A DNA stretch of 64,000 nt from Cylicocyclus nassatus (GCA_958299035.1 CATQJL010000112.1:68975117-69039116), one strand, 5' to 3'. Counted from the stretch's first letter, positions 22,285-33,725 are shown. Made by a program: numbers and translations. Notes: generated by a model not told the origin, from the sequence alone.

Positions 22285-23060
22285 CTGTGTAGGATGCTTG
22301 CAAGAAGAACAGCGTAGATGATTTGGGAGTTACTGTGAAATTTTTCCTTGAGAGCATAATCTTACTTTTACTTCTATTACGTACTTACGTTGCGCCAAGC
22401 GTTGAGAAAATGCAATGATCTTGAAATGAGAAAATGAAACTTTGAAATGAGCCTGATCTTGCATCTACTACTTGCATTGCGAAAAAGATCGTTGATAAAA
22501 TGGGAAATCATTCTCTTGCTATTTTTAGTTGCACGCAGACAGTTATCAATGTATCTGTCCCAACCCACTTGCTAGCGGCCCGTAAGGTCGCCAGTGCCGC
22601 AGGACATTTCTGTAAAGAATTCCTTGTTTTCAAGGCTAAGTTACAAAAAAATCATTGAAATCCACTGAAAGCAAAAAATTTTGTGCTCTCAAAAGCAGAA
22701 AAGTAAAAGAGCTTTGCAAGAAGAACACCGTAGATGATTTGAGAGTTATCATTGTAAAAAGTTTGCTTGAGAGCATGATCTTATTCCTATGACTACATAC
22801 CTACTTTTCGCCAAAAATCGTTGAGAAAATGGAAGTCCATTTCCTTGCCATTTTAAGTTGCACGCAGATAGATATCAATGTATCTACCCTACCCTAACCC
22901 ACTTACTAGCGAACCCTAGGGTCGCTACTGCCGCAAGACATTTTTTCGAACGATTCCTTGTTTTCAAGGCTAAGTTATAAAGAAATCTTTGAAATCCATT
23001 TTAACCGCGCCTACTTCGCGAAAATTATGATTGTGCACCCAAAAGCAGAAAAAAGGAGGC
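22285..23060 (+). repeat. Two diverged tandem units of about 0.4 kb
   Basis: GCTTGCAAGAAGAACAGCGTAGATGATTTG at 22297 recurs as GCTTTGCAAGAAGAACACCGTAGATGATTTG at 22712. The following landmarks recur in the same order in both: TTGAGAGCATAATCTTA, GCACGCAGACAGTTATCAATGTATCT, CTTGTTTTCAAGGCTAAGTTA. This is an old tandem duplication; looser relatives extend leftward. Non-coding. Confidence 0.75.
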
Positions 23061-23517
23061 TGGTTTCAGAAAAAGGATAGAGCTTGGGTTTCACAGCAGG
23101 ACCTTTTTGCTAGATTATCCAATGGAAAGTTTCAGCGAGATTTAGTATCGCTATAAGGGTGCCTTCATGCCGCGACGGCAGCCGTTGCTGGCAGCCCGTA
23201 GCCGCAGCTGGCCACTTTTTCATAGAATCGCAAAATCATCAAATTCTTGCTATTTCAAGCGCAAACGCCCACGCTTTCCATCTTCCACGCTTTTTTCTCC
23301 CTGTTGGCAATTCGATCTCATATATCATACTTGTGGCCATTGCTGTTAAAATTTGTTGCCGTAGATTGGTCATCCTATTGGTGCTCAGTTTCTCTTTTGC
23401 AGTTGAACCATATTTCGCCAAAGCTTCTCTGCGGTGTGATCGTCTGACTTTGGATGCGTCCAGTTTTTGCAGTGTTTATTTTTTATGCATGGTTCTGCTT
23501 CAAGTATATCCTTGGAC

Positions 23518-23991
23518 TTTCAAACATGCTCATGTTGCAGAGATAAAAATGAAAGAACGAGATCATCCGAAATTCGGAATTTTCAAGCAAAAATTCTAAA
23601 AATTTAAAAAACTGTGCGATGAAATCCAGAACAGCCATCAGCCTGAGTTTTCTTATATTTTATCACTAACTGAGTCAAGTTTGTGCTGATCAAGCTCTTC
23701 TTTCAAAAGTTATGATTTTTTGAAAAAAATTGCCAAAAAATCAATTACTTAAGCACTATTAGAAAATCGATTTTTCGGCATTTTTTTCAAAAAATCATAA
23801 CTTTTGAAAGAGGAGTCCAATCAATACAAATTTGATTCAGATAGTAATAAAATATAAGAAATCTTAGGCTGATAGCTGTTCCGGATTTTATCGCACAGTT
23901 TCTAAATTTTTAGAATTTTTATTTGAAAATTCCGAATTTCGGATGATCTCGTTCTTTCATTTTTACCTCTGCAACTTGAGCATGTTTGAAA
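23518..23991. repeat. 474 bp imperfect palindrome
   Basis: The left arm starts TTTCAAACATGCTCATGTTG and the right arm ends CAACTTGAGCATGTTTGAAA. Arms of about 220 bases stay complementary through AAAGAACGAGATCATCCGAAAT and its inverse, and through AAGTTATGATTTTTTGAAAA near the centre. It is probably a foldback MITE; no target duplication could be identified. Confidence 0.85.
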
Positions 23992-24135
23992 ATCCCCGGG
24001 GGAGTTTTGGAAACTACATGCTTAGCGCTTTCAAATAAAGTTTGAGTTGCGCAAAATTATTGTGAGGGAAGAAGTTATGATTTTTTGAAAATGGTGCGAC
24101 AGAACTTTTGGTTCAACCTAATATATCAATATCTA

Positions 24136-25775
24136 TCAGGTTGTCCCGAAAGTTTTATAGGTTTTTTCAAACCACTGTAAAACCACGCACAATGAAGATT
24201 TGAGTGAGTATCAACGTGCATTCGATGCAGCTTTTCCTTCTCTTTCTTACGGATACACTTTCATACCATAATCTTGTATGCATTTTTGATAATTGCCAAA
24301 ATTCTCCACCTGTCAATTTTACCTGCTCAAAGTTGAGCTAATTTTCAAAAATTTCATTACAACGTTTCGAAAAAGACTAAGTATGAATCAAATAGAGCAA
24401 CTCTTAGGCTATAAGCTCATATTTTTAGATTCTCCTAATCTGCTGATTTTAACTTCAAAAAATTATTTCTCCGAAGGCCTTGGTTTTTAGCAAAGTCATG
24501 AAACGCGCAATTGCAGCAAAAGCATGAAAGCTTTTGAGTTTTTGCGAATTCAAACTTGTTTGTTATTTAACATCATTTGTGCAACATAACCAAGTTTGAT
24601 TTGCTTCAAAAATCAGCTTTTTGGAATTTTCGGTAATTTTACGTGATAAAACGTCTTCAAAAAGCCGCGATTTTTCTTACATAAATAATTATTACAGACA
24701 TTATAAACGTGGCCCAAGTAATCTAAAATAGGTATAATGTAGCCAAAGGTTTGCACTACATAACAGTCACCAGCGCTTATCGAAAATATCACGATAAAAT
24801 TTTTGAAAATTCAGGAAAGTTTTGGCGCTACTGCTGAGGTGCTCAAAAAGCCATGGCGATAACATTGTAAAGACGGGTAGATTAGGGAACAGATATAGCT
24901 ATAAGAAAGAGGATACAAAAATGAATAGAATGACATTTAGGCCGTCTATGGGTTGGTGTCAGGGCCCGGCACGAGTCGGTTTCTAGGGTTTTTAAAAACG
25001 AAGTCTCCCCTGACTTTCGGTAGTTTTACGAAGTTCCCTTTGACCTACCTGCTTAGAAGAAGATGGAAACAAGAAAGATTTACTAGTATGAAGGAAAAAA
25101 CGTGAAATAAGAAAGAAGATCCAAGTTGGAGCTGATTACTATGCATGCACAAGAGTTTGCTATTGGAGGGCGATATCTAACAAAGCGATTCATGAAGAAA
25201 TCAAGGAAAAAAACGAAGGAGAGGCAATGATATGAAAATGTCTTTATGCTCAGGGATAGATTTTTGATCGGGGAATCCGTCCATGCTAAAAAGATCCGAA
25301 ACTTATGTGAAGTGACAGAAATAGATGCTCCACACGATCTCAGATCGTCTGGTGGCCGTCTGGAGACGATCTAATTTTGGAAAAGGTATTACTTCACATA
25401 AGTTTTCAAAACTTTTTACATAGGTCTTCCTTAAATGATATTTTACTTATATGGTACAAATTTGGTGTTAAAAGTTTATGTTTACGCTCTAAACAAGCAC
25501 TTTGTTTACTTTAGCCTTGCTTTCAAATCGCGCGCACTTTTCGCCATACACGATAGAGCATGTCAATCGTGTGACTAATCTGTCCGAAAGCTTGTGTTCG
25601 TCTCGTTTATTCTTGGAGCTCGGCTCCGACTCGTCAAAAACGATATCTTCTTTGCTTTTTGCTCCAAAAACGAAGTCCAGCCTGCTTCCAGACGATCTGT
25701 GCCGGGCCCTGATTGGTGTTCTGCGAGGTCTGGTGAGCGATGAAAAAAACCGACAAAACTTTCGGGACAACTCAA
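24136..25775. mobile_element. Mariner-ended element with nested hAT MITE
   Basis: Ends TCAGGTTGTCCCGAAAGTTT and AAACTTTCGGGACAACTCAA are inverse with a few mismatches. TA lies on both sides (24134-24135 and 25776-25777), as for Tc1/mariner. The hAT MITE at 24960-25711 sits inside, so the mariner-type element is the older insertion. No transposase is readable. Confidence 0.75.
24960..25711. mobile_element. hAT-type MITE, 752 bp (member 1)
   Basis: Ends CAGGGCCCGGCAC and GTGCCGGGCCCTG are perfect inverses of the CAGGG...CCCTG hAT type. Flanks GTTGGTGT and ATTGGTGT agree at 7 of 8 positions, consistent with the 8 bp target duplication of hAT transposons. The interior shares ACGAAGTC, CTTATGTGAA/TTCACATAAG and ACGATATC...TTTGCTTT with the member at 50972-51691. 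Non-coding. Confidence 0.85.
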
Positions 25776-26010
25776 TATATCATTTCAAATAGCGAAAAAT
25801 TCCTACTTTATTGAGAAAAAGCAAATGAATGGGTTCACAGAAAGCAAACTTTTCTTAGAGGAAAATGGTCAAAAAACTCAATTTCTTAAATTGATTAGAA
25901 ACTGAAATAATCCAAGATTCAAAAAGTGTTTATTCATAAAAAAATTTTTTAGTTCAAAACCGGAAGACAAGAGAACGGATGGTCCAAAGTAGCAAGAAAA
26001 CTCTGTTAAA

Positions 26011-26494
26011 ATGAGCATTTCAAGACTTGGTGATGATAAAGGAGTTAAATATGCCAAAGTAGGTCAAATAGATAGGCCAAAGTAGGTCAAAAATTGAGCA
26101 GGTCACTGATATGCTGATATAAAAGAAGACAGAGTAGATCATCGAGAACCAAAATATCTGATCTATACAGCCTCCAAAAGAGCCTCAGGCTCAACAAGCG
26201 CACGTGGAAAATTCATCGCTTCTCCAGGTATTCCATGGTTTGGTTTTACAAAAGCATCTAAGGAATTCTGAAAAAAATTTAGAAACCGGAACTCGTTGCC
26301 TGTGTCCTCCCAGTTGCATACTTCAACTAGTGAAGTTTCCCGCGAACTTCGCGGGGAACTCGATGTAAGTGAACAAGGAGTTCGCCGGGTTATCGTGTAT
26401 AATATTCCAGGTTCGCGCCTCTGTTACGTCTTCCAATACCACAAAAAATTATTGTATCATGATGTCCAAATTTGTAACACAAAAAACTATTTGA
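26011..26494 (+). CDS. Small four-exon gene model, unidentified product
   Basis: Exons 26011-26058, 26172-26228, 26314-26364 and 26411-26494 all begin and end in phase 0. Donors are GTAGGT, GTATTC and GTAAGT; acceptors are CTATACAG, CCTCCCAG and TATTCCAG. The product would be 79 residues, hydrophilic: PPKEPQAQQAHVENSSLLQ from exon 2, LHTSTSEVSRELRGELD from exon 3, VRASVTSSNTTKNY from exon 4. AATAAA lies at 26589-26594, about 95 bases past the stop. Exons 2 and 3 have the best support. Exon 1 is the nearest ATG exon that fits and could be wrong; further upstream exons may exist. No family or signal peptide is recognised. Confidence 0.4.
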
Positions 26495-26870
26495 TTTCCT
26501 ATTTGTTCACTTTTGTAATTCTAGCTGTCTGCCGACTTTTGAAGATTTATCGCTTGTATATAGTTTTGTAAACGTTTGCATGGTTCTCAATAAACTAGGA
26601 AATTTTTGCTGTTTGAAATGATGTAGATATTGACACATAAGATTGATAATATCATGTTGTCCCTGAGGCTGATATCGCACTTCAGCGCGACGAGGTGCGA
26701 GGAATCTCTCGGCGGAGAGTTTTAAACGGCGAGCGTAATTATATTGCCACATGCGGCTGCACTGAAGCCAGCCCTGGCGGCTGGCTGCGGCAGCAGTCGG
26801 CTGCCCGGGTACCACTTGCTACGCACCCTTTGACTAATCTGAGACCGATCGTCCGAGCAGTCAGAAGTTA

Positions 26871-27814
26871 TTGGGTTGGTGTAAAAAATAATGTTCGTTT
26901 TTCCAGGTCTATGTTCCAAACAACTTTTTTCCAACAAATTTTCTTTTTCGGTGCAGATATTTCATATTATTGGGAAGCTTTCTTTACGTATTTTCCAACA
27001 GTGGTTCACTAAGGCTTTTATGCTCATTTATAAGAATTGTACCAGTATTTCGCGCATCTGCACTCAAAATCAAATTTTAGTACTTCTACTTCCTCGGCTA
27101 CAATTCAGGCGCAATTAGACGAATTCTTCTGAAAACATAGTTACGGTAGGGGATGATTATTAACCTATCGCAGTTTGGGTGGATTTTTCGAAAACATCTG
27201 GACTGAGATATCGACGCGTCAATATAAGCACTTGCTGCTGGCATCCTGCCGGCTGCCTTGACCATAGGAAATTTTTGACCCTATGGGTCAAAAATTTCCT
27301 ATGGTCAAGGCAGTCGCTGCTCATTCCTGTAGGCTGAGATTAGGACCTCTAGCTTACAATTATTGCAGAGAGACTCAGCTATACAGTGCATGCAGAATTC
27401 TAAGTACTTATGAATTGGGGGTTTCAGCCCTAACCATAACCACAAACATGCTCAAGAAAGGTAGACGAGTTTGGATTTATATCTTTCCTTTTCGCAGAAA
27501 TCCCTGTTAAAGTGTTTTCCATATACGCATCTACTACTAGCTTGGGGCTACAAAATGAGCTGATAAATCAGCTCTAGGAAATACTTGAAGGTAGTTGTAA
27601 GGTTTCTAAAAAAGAAACTCGGTTTTTTGACTCATGTTCTTCTTCCCGTTTGCAATATCAGTATGAGTACAATATCAGTACGAGTAGGAGTGCGCCATAT
27701 TAGGAAGAGTTACTGCTTTCAATGATCTTGAGCATATTTGAGAATAAGAAAACTGGATGAATTTATAACTTTTCGAATCTTTTCAAAACGGACATTATTT
27801 TTGCACCAACCTAA
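26871..27814. mobile_element. Mariner-ended MITE, copy 2
   Basis: Ortholog of the element at 3554-4427, with ends TTGGGTTGGTGTAAAA and TTTTTGCACCAACCTAA, and TA at 26869-26870. It carries an extra inverted duplication at 27253-27313 that is missing from copy 1. Confidence 0.8.
27253..27313. repeat. 29 bp inverted duplication, copy 2 only
   Basis: Arms 27253-27281 and 27285-27313 are perfect complements with a 3-base loop. Copy 1 (about 3924-3956) has only the right arm, preceded by GCACCCTAT. Confidence 0.9.
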
Positions 27815-28965
27815 TATATTGAGTTGTAACTATTACGATTCTGTTATTAATAGCTGATATCTCTCAAAATCTTGAGAAGAAAACATGCGGCGTCATTGCA
27901 CCATCACTGTGTGTGGGGGGAAGGGGGGAGGGAGCAATGACGCCGCATGATGTTGTCTTCTCAAGGTATACCTTTACCACTTTTGAACCCTTTGTCAAAC
28001 ATAGACCACAGGCAGTAATGGAACAGCCAGCCATTGCTCGCCATATTTCTCTCATAAACTAAGGAATACGATTTCAATCCTGCCTTTGAGAAACTTTATT
28101 ACATCCATTTGATATTCTGACATTGAAGCCTGCATAAGGCATGTTATGTTACATATAAAGTCCAAAAATTATTTTTCTTGTATAAATTATATATGGGAAA
28201 TATTTGAATTTTCTTGTACATCTTCTGTGCCCTGCAGTGAGAAGACCATGATGGTGAGACGTTCTAGCCTTTTAGCACACAGTCATGTTGAAGCGATCAC
28301 CTTGTTATCTGCTGCTTCAATGTTTTCACTTTTAATGGGTGAAGGCGTGCTTCTTGTTTTCTGGAAATAACGATCGCCAGAGCAAGTATTGTGTTGAAAA
28401 TAGACTCAAGTTATTTTGCATCATAAATGACGCGCACCATTTAGTGCAGCAAATACATTATGAACTGCTATCATACAAATTTTTATGTAAAGTGCACAAC
28501 TACACATATGTTTTTTTTAGCGCTTAAGACGCCACATTTAAACAAATCAAAACAAGCAGCTGGACATTTTAATGTCGCTTCTTAGTAAAAACGAGCATTT
28601 TATCTATTCTTTTAGCATGACTTTAGTTCATGATCGCTAGTGGACAATGTCAAGCTTTGCAGCGAGCTCACATTATTGTGATCAGTGCTGATCTGCATAC
28701 ATAACACTCAAAAAAAAGCTGGCGGATCAGCTATCTTTCTAAACGTTAGCTCTCAAAACAATTAAATTACTCCACTTGTAAACGACGAAGAAATTCAAAT
28801 ATAAACATACATCTCATGACAGTGCAAAAATAACAAAGACGGTTGACTGAACGCACAACTGATTTGATTTGAGTTAGGAAACAAAAAAGTGCGAATTTCT
28901 ACAGCTTTGATAATGAGTGCAAACCAACCTCTTCGAACGGGCATTAACCCACTAACGACGACGTC

Positions 28966-29190
28966 TTATTTCGCCTGGTGACGGTGTGAGACGACGCGAT
29001 ACGCACAAAATTTCGGTGCGGAAACTTTTTTGTCTTGTTTACAAGATGTAAGGTAGTTCTTGTAGACATCTGTAAACCTTTTGAAGGACAGTCCACAGGT
29101 CCCAAAAGCCCCATCGACTGCTCCAAGTGCAAAAAACTGAGAAAAATTACTGATCCTGAAAAGGATGCCTCTGCAAGAATTGTGAGTCAT
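28966..29190 (-). other. Cysteine-containing open frame, minus strand, broken in copy 1
   Basis: After ATTCTTGCAG on the minus strand a frame reads with GAFGTCGLSFKRFTDVYKNY, LTSCKQDKK and APKFCAYR, then stops at 28966. The composition is protein-like, with three spaced cysteines. The corresponding copy-1 sequence (about 5275-5480) has lost bases, giving early stops. This may be an exon that survives in one duplicate only. The family is not recognised. Confidence 0.3.
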
Positions 29191-30048
29191 TAGTGCTTCA
29201 CATCTCCTTGCAGCAAAAGTGCGTGAGCTACCGGTGGTCTACATCGTCGTCAATGGTTTTGGTGACTTCACTTTAAACTTGTAAAATCTTGTAAAAATAC
29301 ACCTGCAGGACTTTCATAGCTTGATGTATTCCATAAAAGCCTCAGCCATGACATGCAATGTTTGAGCGGTAGTTGAATCACATTTATTATATTTCACTAT
29401 GACAAAGCCTAGTACGGAGACAACTCAAACTGTAGGCTTCTTGGGTTTCAAACTTAATATTCTCGCCAAAAGGTGAATTAAGGGAGGTTTTTCAGCTGGT
29501 AGTGACACCTTTTTAGTTACAAATCAAATTGTGGAAGAACCAGCACGCCCTCGCGTATGACATACGACATGATTATCGAAAGTTCAATACATATTCACTT
29601 AATCGAGAAGTTTAGTCAGTTCGTAACGTACAGCAATATATGTAAGCTTTCTTTTTATTTGACCGGTTTAACCTTTTCTTAACAACTTCAATTCCCTTTT
29701 ATGAAACACAACTACCATAAAAAAAACTGCTAACGACCACCTAGAGGGGGTCGCCTTTGGACAACTTGGAGAATACATTCATTTTTCATAGCTAATTTCT
29801 CCACTGATAAACCCGCTGCAATCATCTATAGTCCGTTTTGTGAGACAAACCGCATGCAATGTAGGCTTAAAACTGATATATTAGGGCCTCTCACAAAACC
29901 ATAAAAATGCCATTTTACCAAGAAAGCAAAAGAAATGTTTGTTCGGAATATACAAATAAAACTTGTGATATAAAAGATAGAGTTTGTCCTAAAACTGCAG
30001 ATTCTGGAACTTCACAGCCTGCGGAAAAGCCCTTTGCTTTCTACGAAC

Positions 30049-31718
30049 ATGAATCTATTCCTGTTCAGTTTTTTGCTGTTTCCCATCTTTCTAACAAGTG
30101 TCGTAACCAGCTATTACGCACGTATGCCTCATGGCGTGTGTACTCAGCGCCAGTGTAATGCAGAGTGTCGGAAAGCGGTAAGAAATCATCACATTTGCGC
30201 TTAGTAAATTATCAGAAAAATAGGCGGCAACGAAATCAAAAGTGTCATACTGGAGGCGAGTGACTTTCCAAACGAAGAGTAATTAAGCGACGTTGCAAGT
30301 GTCTGCGGAGAGGTGCGAAGTTTCGCACCTCACATACGTCAGTATATAGAACTGAGAAAGAACGAGAAGTGCGAAGCATCAAAAGAATCGAAACAGCTAT
30401 GGTTTTTGCAAACTTCCTCTACCGCTACCATTTGAAAAAAAGAAAACTGCTCAAATAGCTTTTGCCTCAATTTGAAAAGTTCAAAAACAGACACTTATAG
30501 ATCCAGGTTTGTTTCGATGAAATCGGTCGACCTTTGCCTACTCAAAAGACACACTTTTGGCCGCATTTACACTGTAAATTCCACATTTCTGTCTACAGCG
30601 AAATGCCAGTGTGGATGTGGATAGGCTCGCAGATCTTTGCAGCAATAGCCCAATCTATAACGAGACATACCGCAAATTTATCTTCTCACCTGCAAAATTC
30701 CTTAAGATGCTAGATGAGTTTGTTATTCCTTGTTATAGTATTAGCAGCCTGGTGTATCGCCAGAAGGTCGATAACCTGACAGCATTGCATGGATAACTCG
30801 TGTCCCCCCACCTCCCTTCCTCCTAGCCGCAGTAAAAATGTGGAGAAGAGAGAGAGGAGAGGCGAAGGTGTGAGGTAGATGTGAGCACTAGGTGTGAGCT
30901 TCCCGATTGCATGCAAAGTCCTCCTGCCGACATTTCGAGTTGTCGCAGCAGAGATTAGGCAGAAGAAAATTTCCGATAAAGAAGCCTTGGCGACCCCACC
31001 GACTCCACGTTAGAACTTTACAGAGATAATGTTGTTATAAAATTTCGAATAGTTCTTAGAATTCACAAGCAAAAACTACTGGCTTGCACAGTTTCATTAT
31101 ACATGTAAATTACCGTTAGTGGCGGTGGTTCGATCTGGTTAGGAACAAACATCTCAAATAGGCACGCTGGCTGCCGGTCCTTTCGTCCTACTGCTGCGCA
31201 TCGTGTTGGGACCAGTAATCCGCGACAGCGGTGCCTAATTGAAGTGTTTATTCCTCCACCCGTTTGATCTGCTAATCCGAAGAAGTTGGTTTACCCTGCT
31301 CTTATATGAAAGTAGTACCTTCAATAAGCACAACTCCCTAGCCCACGGTGGTTATGTTCTCTACACTCCTAACCCTTGTACCTTCTCTCTCTTCGTGCAT
31401 TCAAAATGTATACACTAGGTTCCCTATCTTTGCCCTTCTTTTGAGTGGGGCAGGGGCAACATCCTGATTTGGTTCGGGCACCATGAGCGAAATGCTCTAT
31501 GAAAATTTCGTCATGCTTCCTTAATATACATGTCATGAGCAACTCGCTGGAAATGTCAAAAGTAACTTTATGTGATATACATATCATAAGCAACTCGCTG
31601 GAAATGTCAAAAGTAACTTTATGTGATATTGCAGGATTACACAGATGGAGAATGTGTGCGAAAGGCTACGGCTGTTAGTATCGAACTAGTGTGCAAATGC
31701 TATGCTTTTTATAATTAA
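30049..31718 (+). CDS. Secreted six-cysteine CS-alpha-beta (defensin/toxin-like) peptide, copy 2
   Basis: Two exons: 30049-30177 (43 codons) and 31635-31718 (27 codons and TAA), in phase 0 with donor GCG|GTAAGA and acceptor ATTGCAG; the intron is 1457 bp. The 70-residue product has the same leader start (MNLFLFSFLLFPIF) but eight more residues around the likely cleavage site. The mature part keeps all six cysteines and the spacing C-x4-C-x3-C-x9-C-x12-C-x1-C, the GEC gamma-core and CKC. Compared with copy 1, about nine aligned mature-region positions are replaced and only two codon differences are silent, which suggests fast or diversifying evolution with the scaffold held fixed. AATAAA follows at about 31798. 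Expression and activity are unknown. Confidence 0.87.
30647..30796 (+). CDS. Conserved coding block within the peptide-gene intron, copy 2
   Basis: The counterpart of 7911-8060: 50 codons ending at TAA 30794-30796 with SPIYNETYRKFIFSPAKF and VYRQKVDNLTALHG. One replacement and five silent differences separate the copies. A possible acceptor (ATCTTTGCAG) lies just before the block. Upstream connection and family are unknown. Confidence 0.45.
   Translation, partial: SPIYNETYRKFIFSPAKFLKMLDEFVIPCYSISSLVYRQKVDNLTALHG
31526..31627 (+). repeat. 51 bp tandem duplication next to a 3' splice site
   Basis: Units 31526-31576 and 31577-31627 (each ATACAT.TCAT.AGCAACTC...) are nearly identical. The second ends eight bases before exon 2 of the six-cysteine gene. 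Copy 1 has a single unit. Confidence 0.9.
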
Positions 31719-31938
31719 GACATTCAACATGTATGCTTACAAAGCACGCTTACGAATGTCTCCTATTTTGTTTATGAATGCTTCAATTTTTTGCACAATA
31801 AAGCATTTACTTCAAGATGGAAGCTGTTGTATATAATTTTTCATTATGAAAGATTTCGTAGCATTGAAACGGAAACAATTTGAAATGGAGCTTCAAAATT
31901 AAGTGCACATCCGCGGTACAGTTTGTTCACTGATACTA

Positions 31939-32952
31939 TTAGGTCGGTGCAAAAGTTTTGTCAATTTTTTTCAATTAAGCGGCAAATACGTTAGAATGAA
32001 GATAAACTAACACTTCAAAATGTATCCGATGCAGAATTTCTTCTTCTTTTCAGCTGCCGAACAATTATTGTGTTTCGTTGCGAGGGTGACGAGATACTTG
32101 CTGGAAATTACAACCACTCGTTTTTACCATCTCCAACTTTCGCTAATTTTCAGAATTTTTGTATGAGACTTTGTGAGAAGCCACAATAGCCAGCAGATAG
32201 GGCAAATTTTTTGCCAATGGATGCAATTTTTTTCTTTTTTTCAGCTGCTTTTTCAACCTTTGTTGAATAATTTTCTAAAAGTTTTGTTTCATGGAAAAAA
32301 GCATGACCTGTTATTGCACCAAACACTGCGAAACCTACGGAATACTGAGATTTCAACACTCGATTATTACTACCGCTACCATTGCACAGTAAATGAGCGG
32401 TTCTCGCTTCAAATTATGAAGATTTGGAAAATAGGTTACGTCAGTGCGCACTCCTAAAATTGAGAAATAATGCGATTTTCCCCGACAAATTTCGCCTTAC
32501 TCGGCAAAAAAGACATGTATTGGAAGAGGAAAAAAAGTTGCATTGAATGATAACTGAAGTGTCTAACATTTTATGTTTCACGAAGTAAAATTGCCTGAAT
32601 GTAAAATTGGGTCACTTCGCAAAATAAATCGTAGAAATTCTGAAAGACAAGCCATAGAGCTACAAAAAATTGCTTCTGTTGGCAGAAGGTTTGCCCTATC
32701 ACCTGGTTATTAGGGCTCCTCCGAAAGTCTCATATAAAAATTTTGAAAAATAGCTTGGACATGGTAAAAACGAGTAGGTGTAATTTCCAGCAAGTAACTC
32801 GTCACCCTCGCAATAAAACACGATGATAGTTTGGCAGCTGGAAAGCAAAAGAAATTCTGCATCGGATACATTTTGAAGTATTAGCTTATTTTCATTCTAA
32901 CGTGTTCGCCAATGGATCAAAGAAACTGACAAAACTTTTTGCACCAACCTAA
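31939..32952. mobile_element. 1014 bp foldback element with mariner ends, copy 2 only
   Basis: Ends TTAGGTCGGTGCAAAAGTTT and AAACTTTTTGCACCAACCTAA lie between TA dinucleotides (31937-31938 and 32953-32954). The two halves are inverse along most of their length, for example CGTTAGAATGAA against TTCATTCTAACG and GGGTGACGAG against CTCGTCACCC. It is part of a 1.2 kb stretch absent from copy 1 and has no transposase. Confidence 0.85.
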
Positions 32953-33725
32953 TATAATCATAAATGAGCAAGCAAAAAAAACTATGCCGCAACTAGTCCC
33001 ATCTCATACTTACTTACTTACAAAGGAAAGATATTAACTCAGATTTGCCTAATGAGATGAGATGAGATGCAGCAGGAAGCTCTGACTGCAAATCTGTCTT
33101 CCTTATCTGCTTATCGCTTTTCTGAACAAAGCTGTAAACCAATAAAGGCCATTTTTTGCTAAGAAATTATGCGTGAAAATGAAAATTTAGCCGTACAGAG
33201 CCACGTTCGCCTTGATGCTGGGCCAAAAAACATGCAGCTAGCTTACTTCAAATTTTTAAAGCCAGAAGCTGAGCTAAAAGTGCAACAATGTGTTCAATTT
33301 CGCTGTTTTCATGTATGATTTTTTTTCACAAACCGCTTGTAGCTTCGTCCACAGAAGCGATAAGCAGATAAGGAAGACAGATTTGAAGTCAGCGTTTTAT
33401 ACTTCGAATGATATACAGCTTGTTTGGTTTGGCCCTTTCAAGATCGAAATAATTAATCTGATGCTAGTTCAACATCCTAGCACTTTTTTTCGAGCAGTCA
33501 TTTATACGCCGTCCTACGACATTCAGAAGTTTGTTGATTGCTCGCAACGACAAGCCCATAACTCGCTCCGGAACAAAGCTAAGTAGCTAAGAACAATATA
33601 TTTGGAATCATCGTTCAAAGCTGATTCAAATATATGTGTCTTAACTCAGAAGGCGAGACTGAGTTAGTATCCTTTCCTTATTAGATGCTACAACTGATCG
33701 ACCCATCCTCACGTAACGTGCGGGC

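Noticed and set aside
24136..25775. Search for a mariner transposase between the TTGTCCCGAAAG ends
   Set aside because: No D,D34D/E-type block or long frame is present; most of the interior is the nested hAT MITE.
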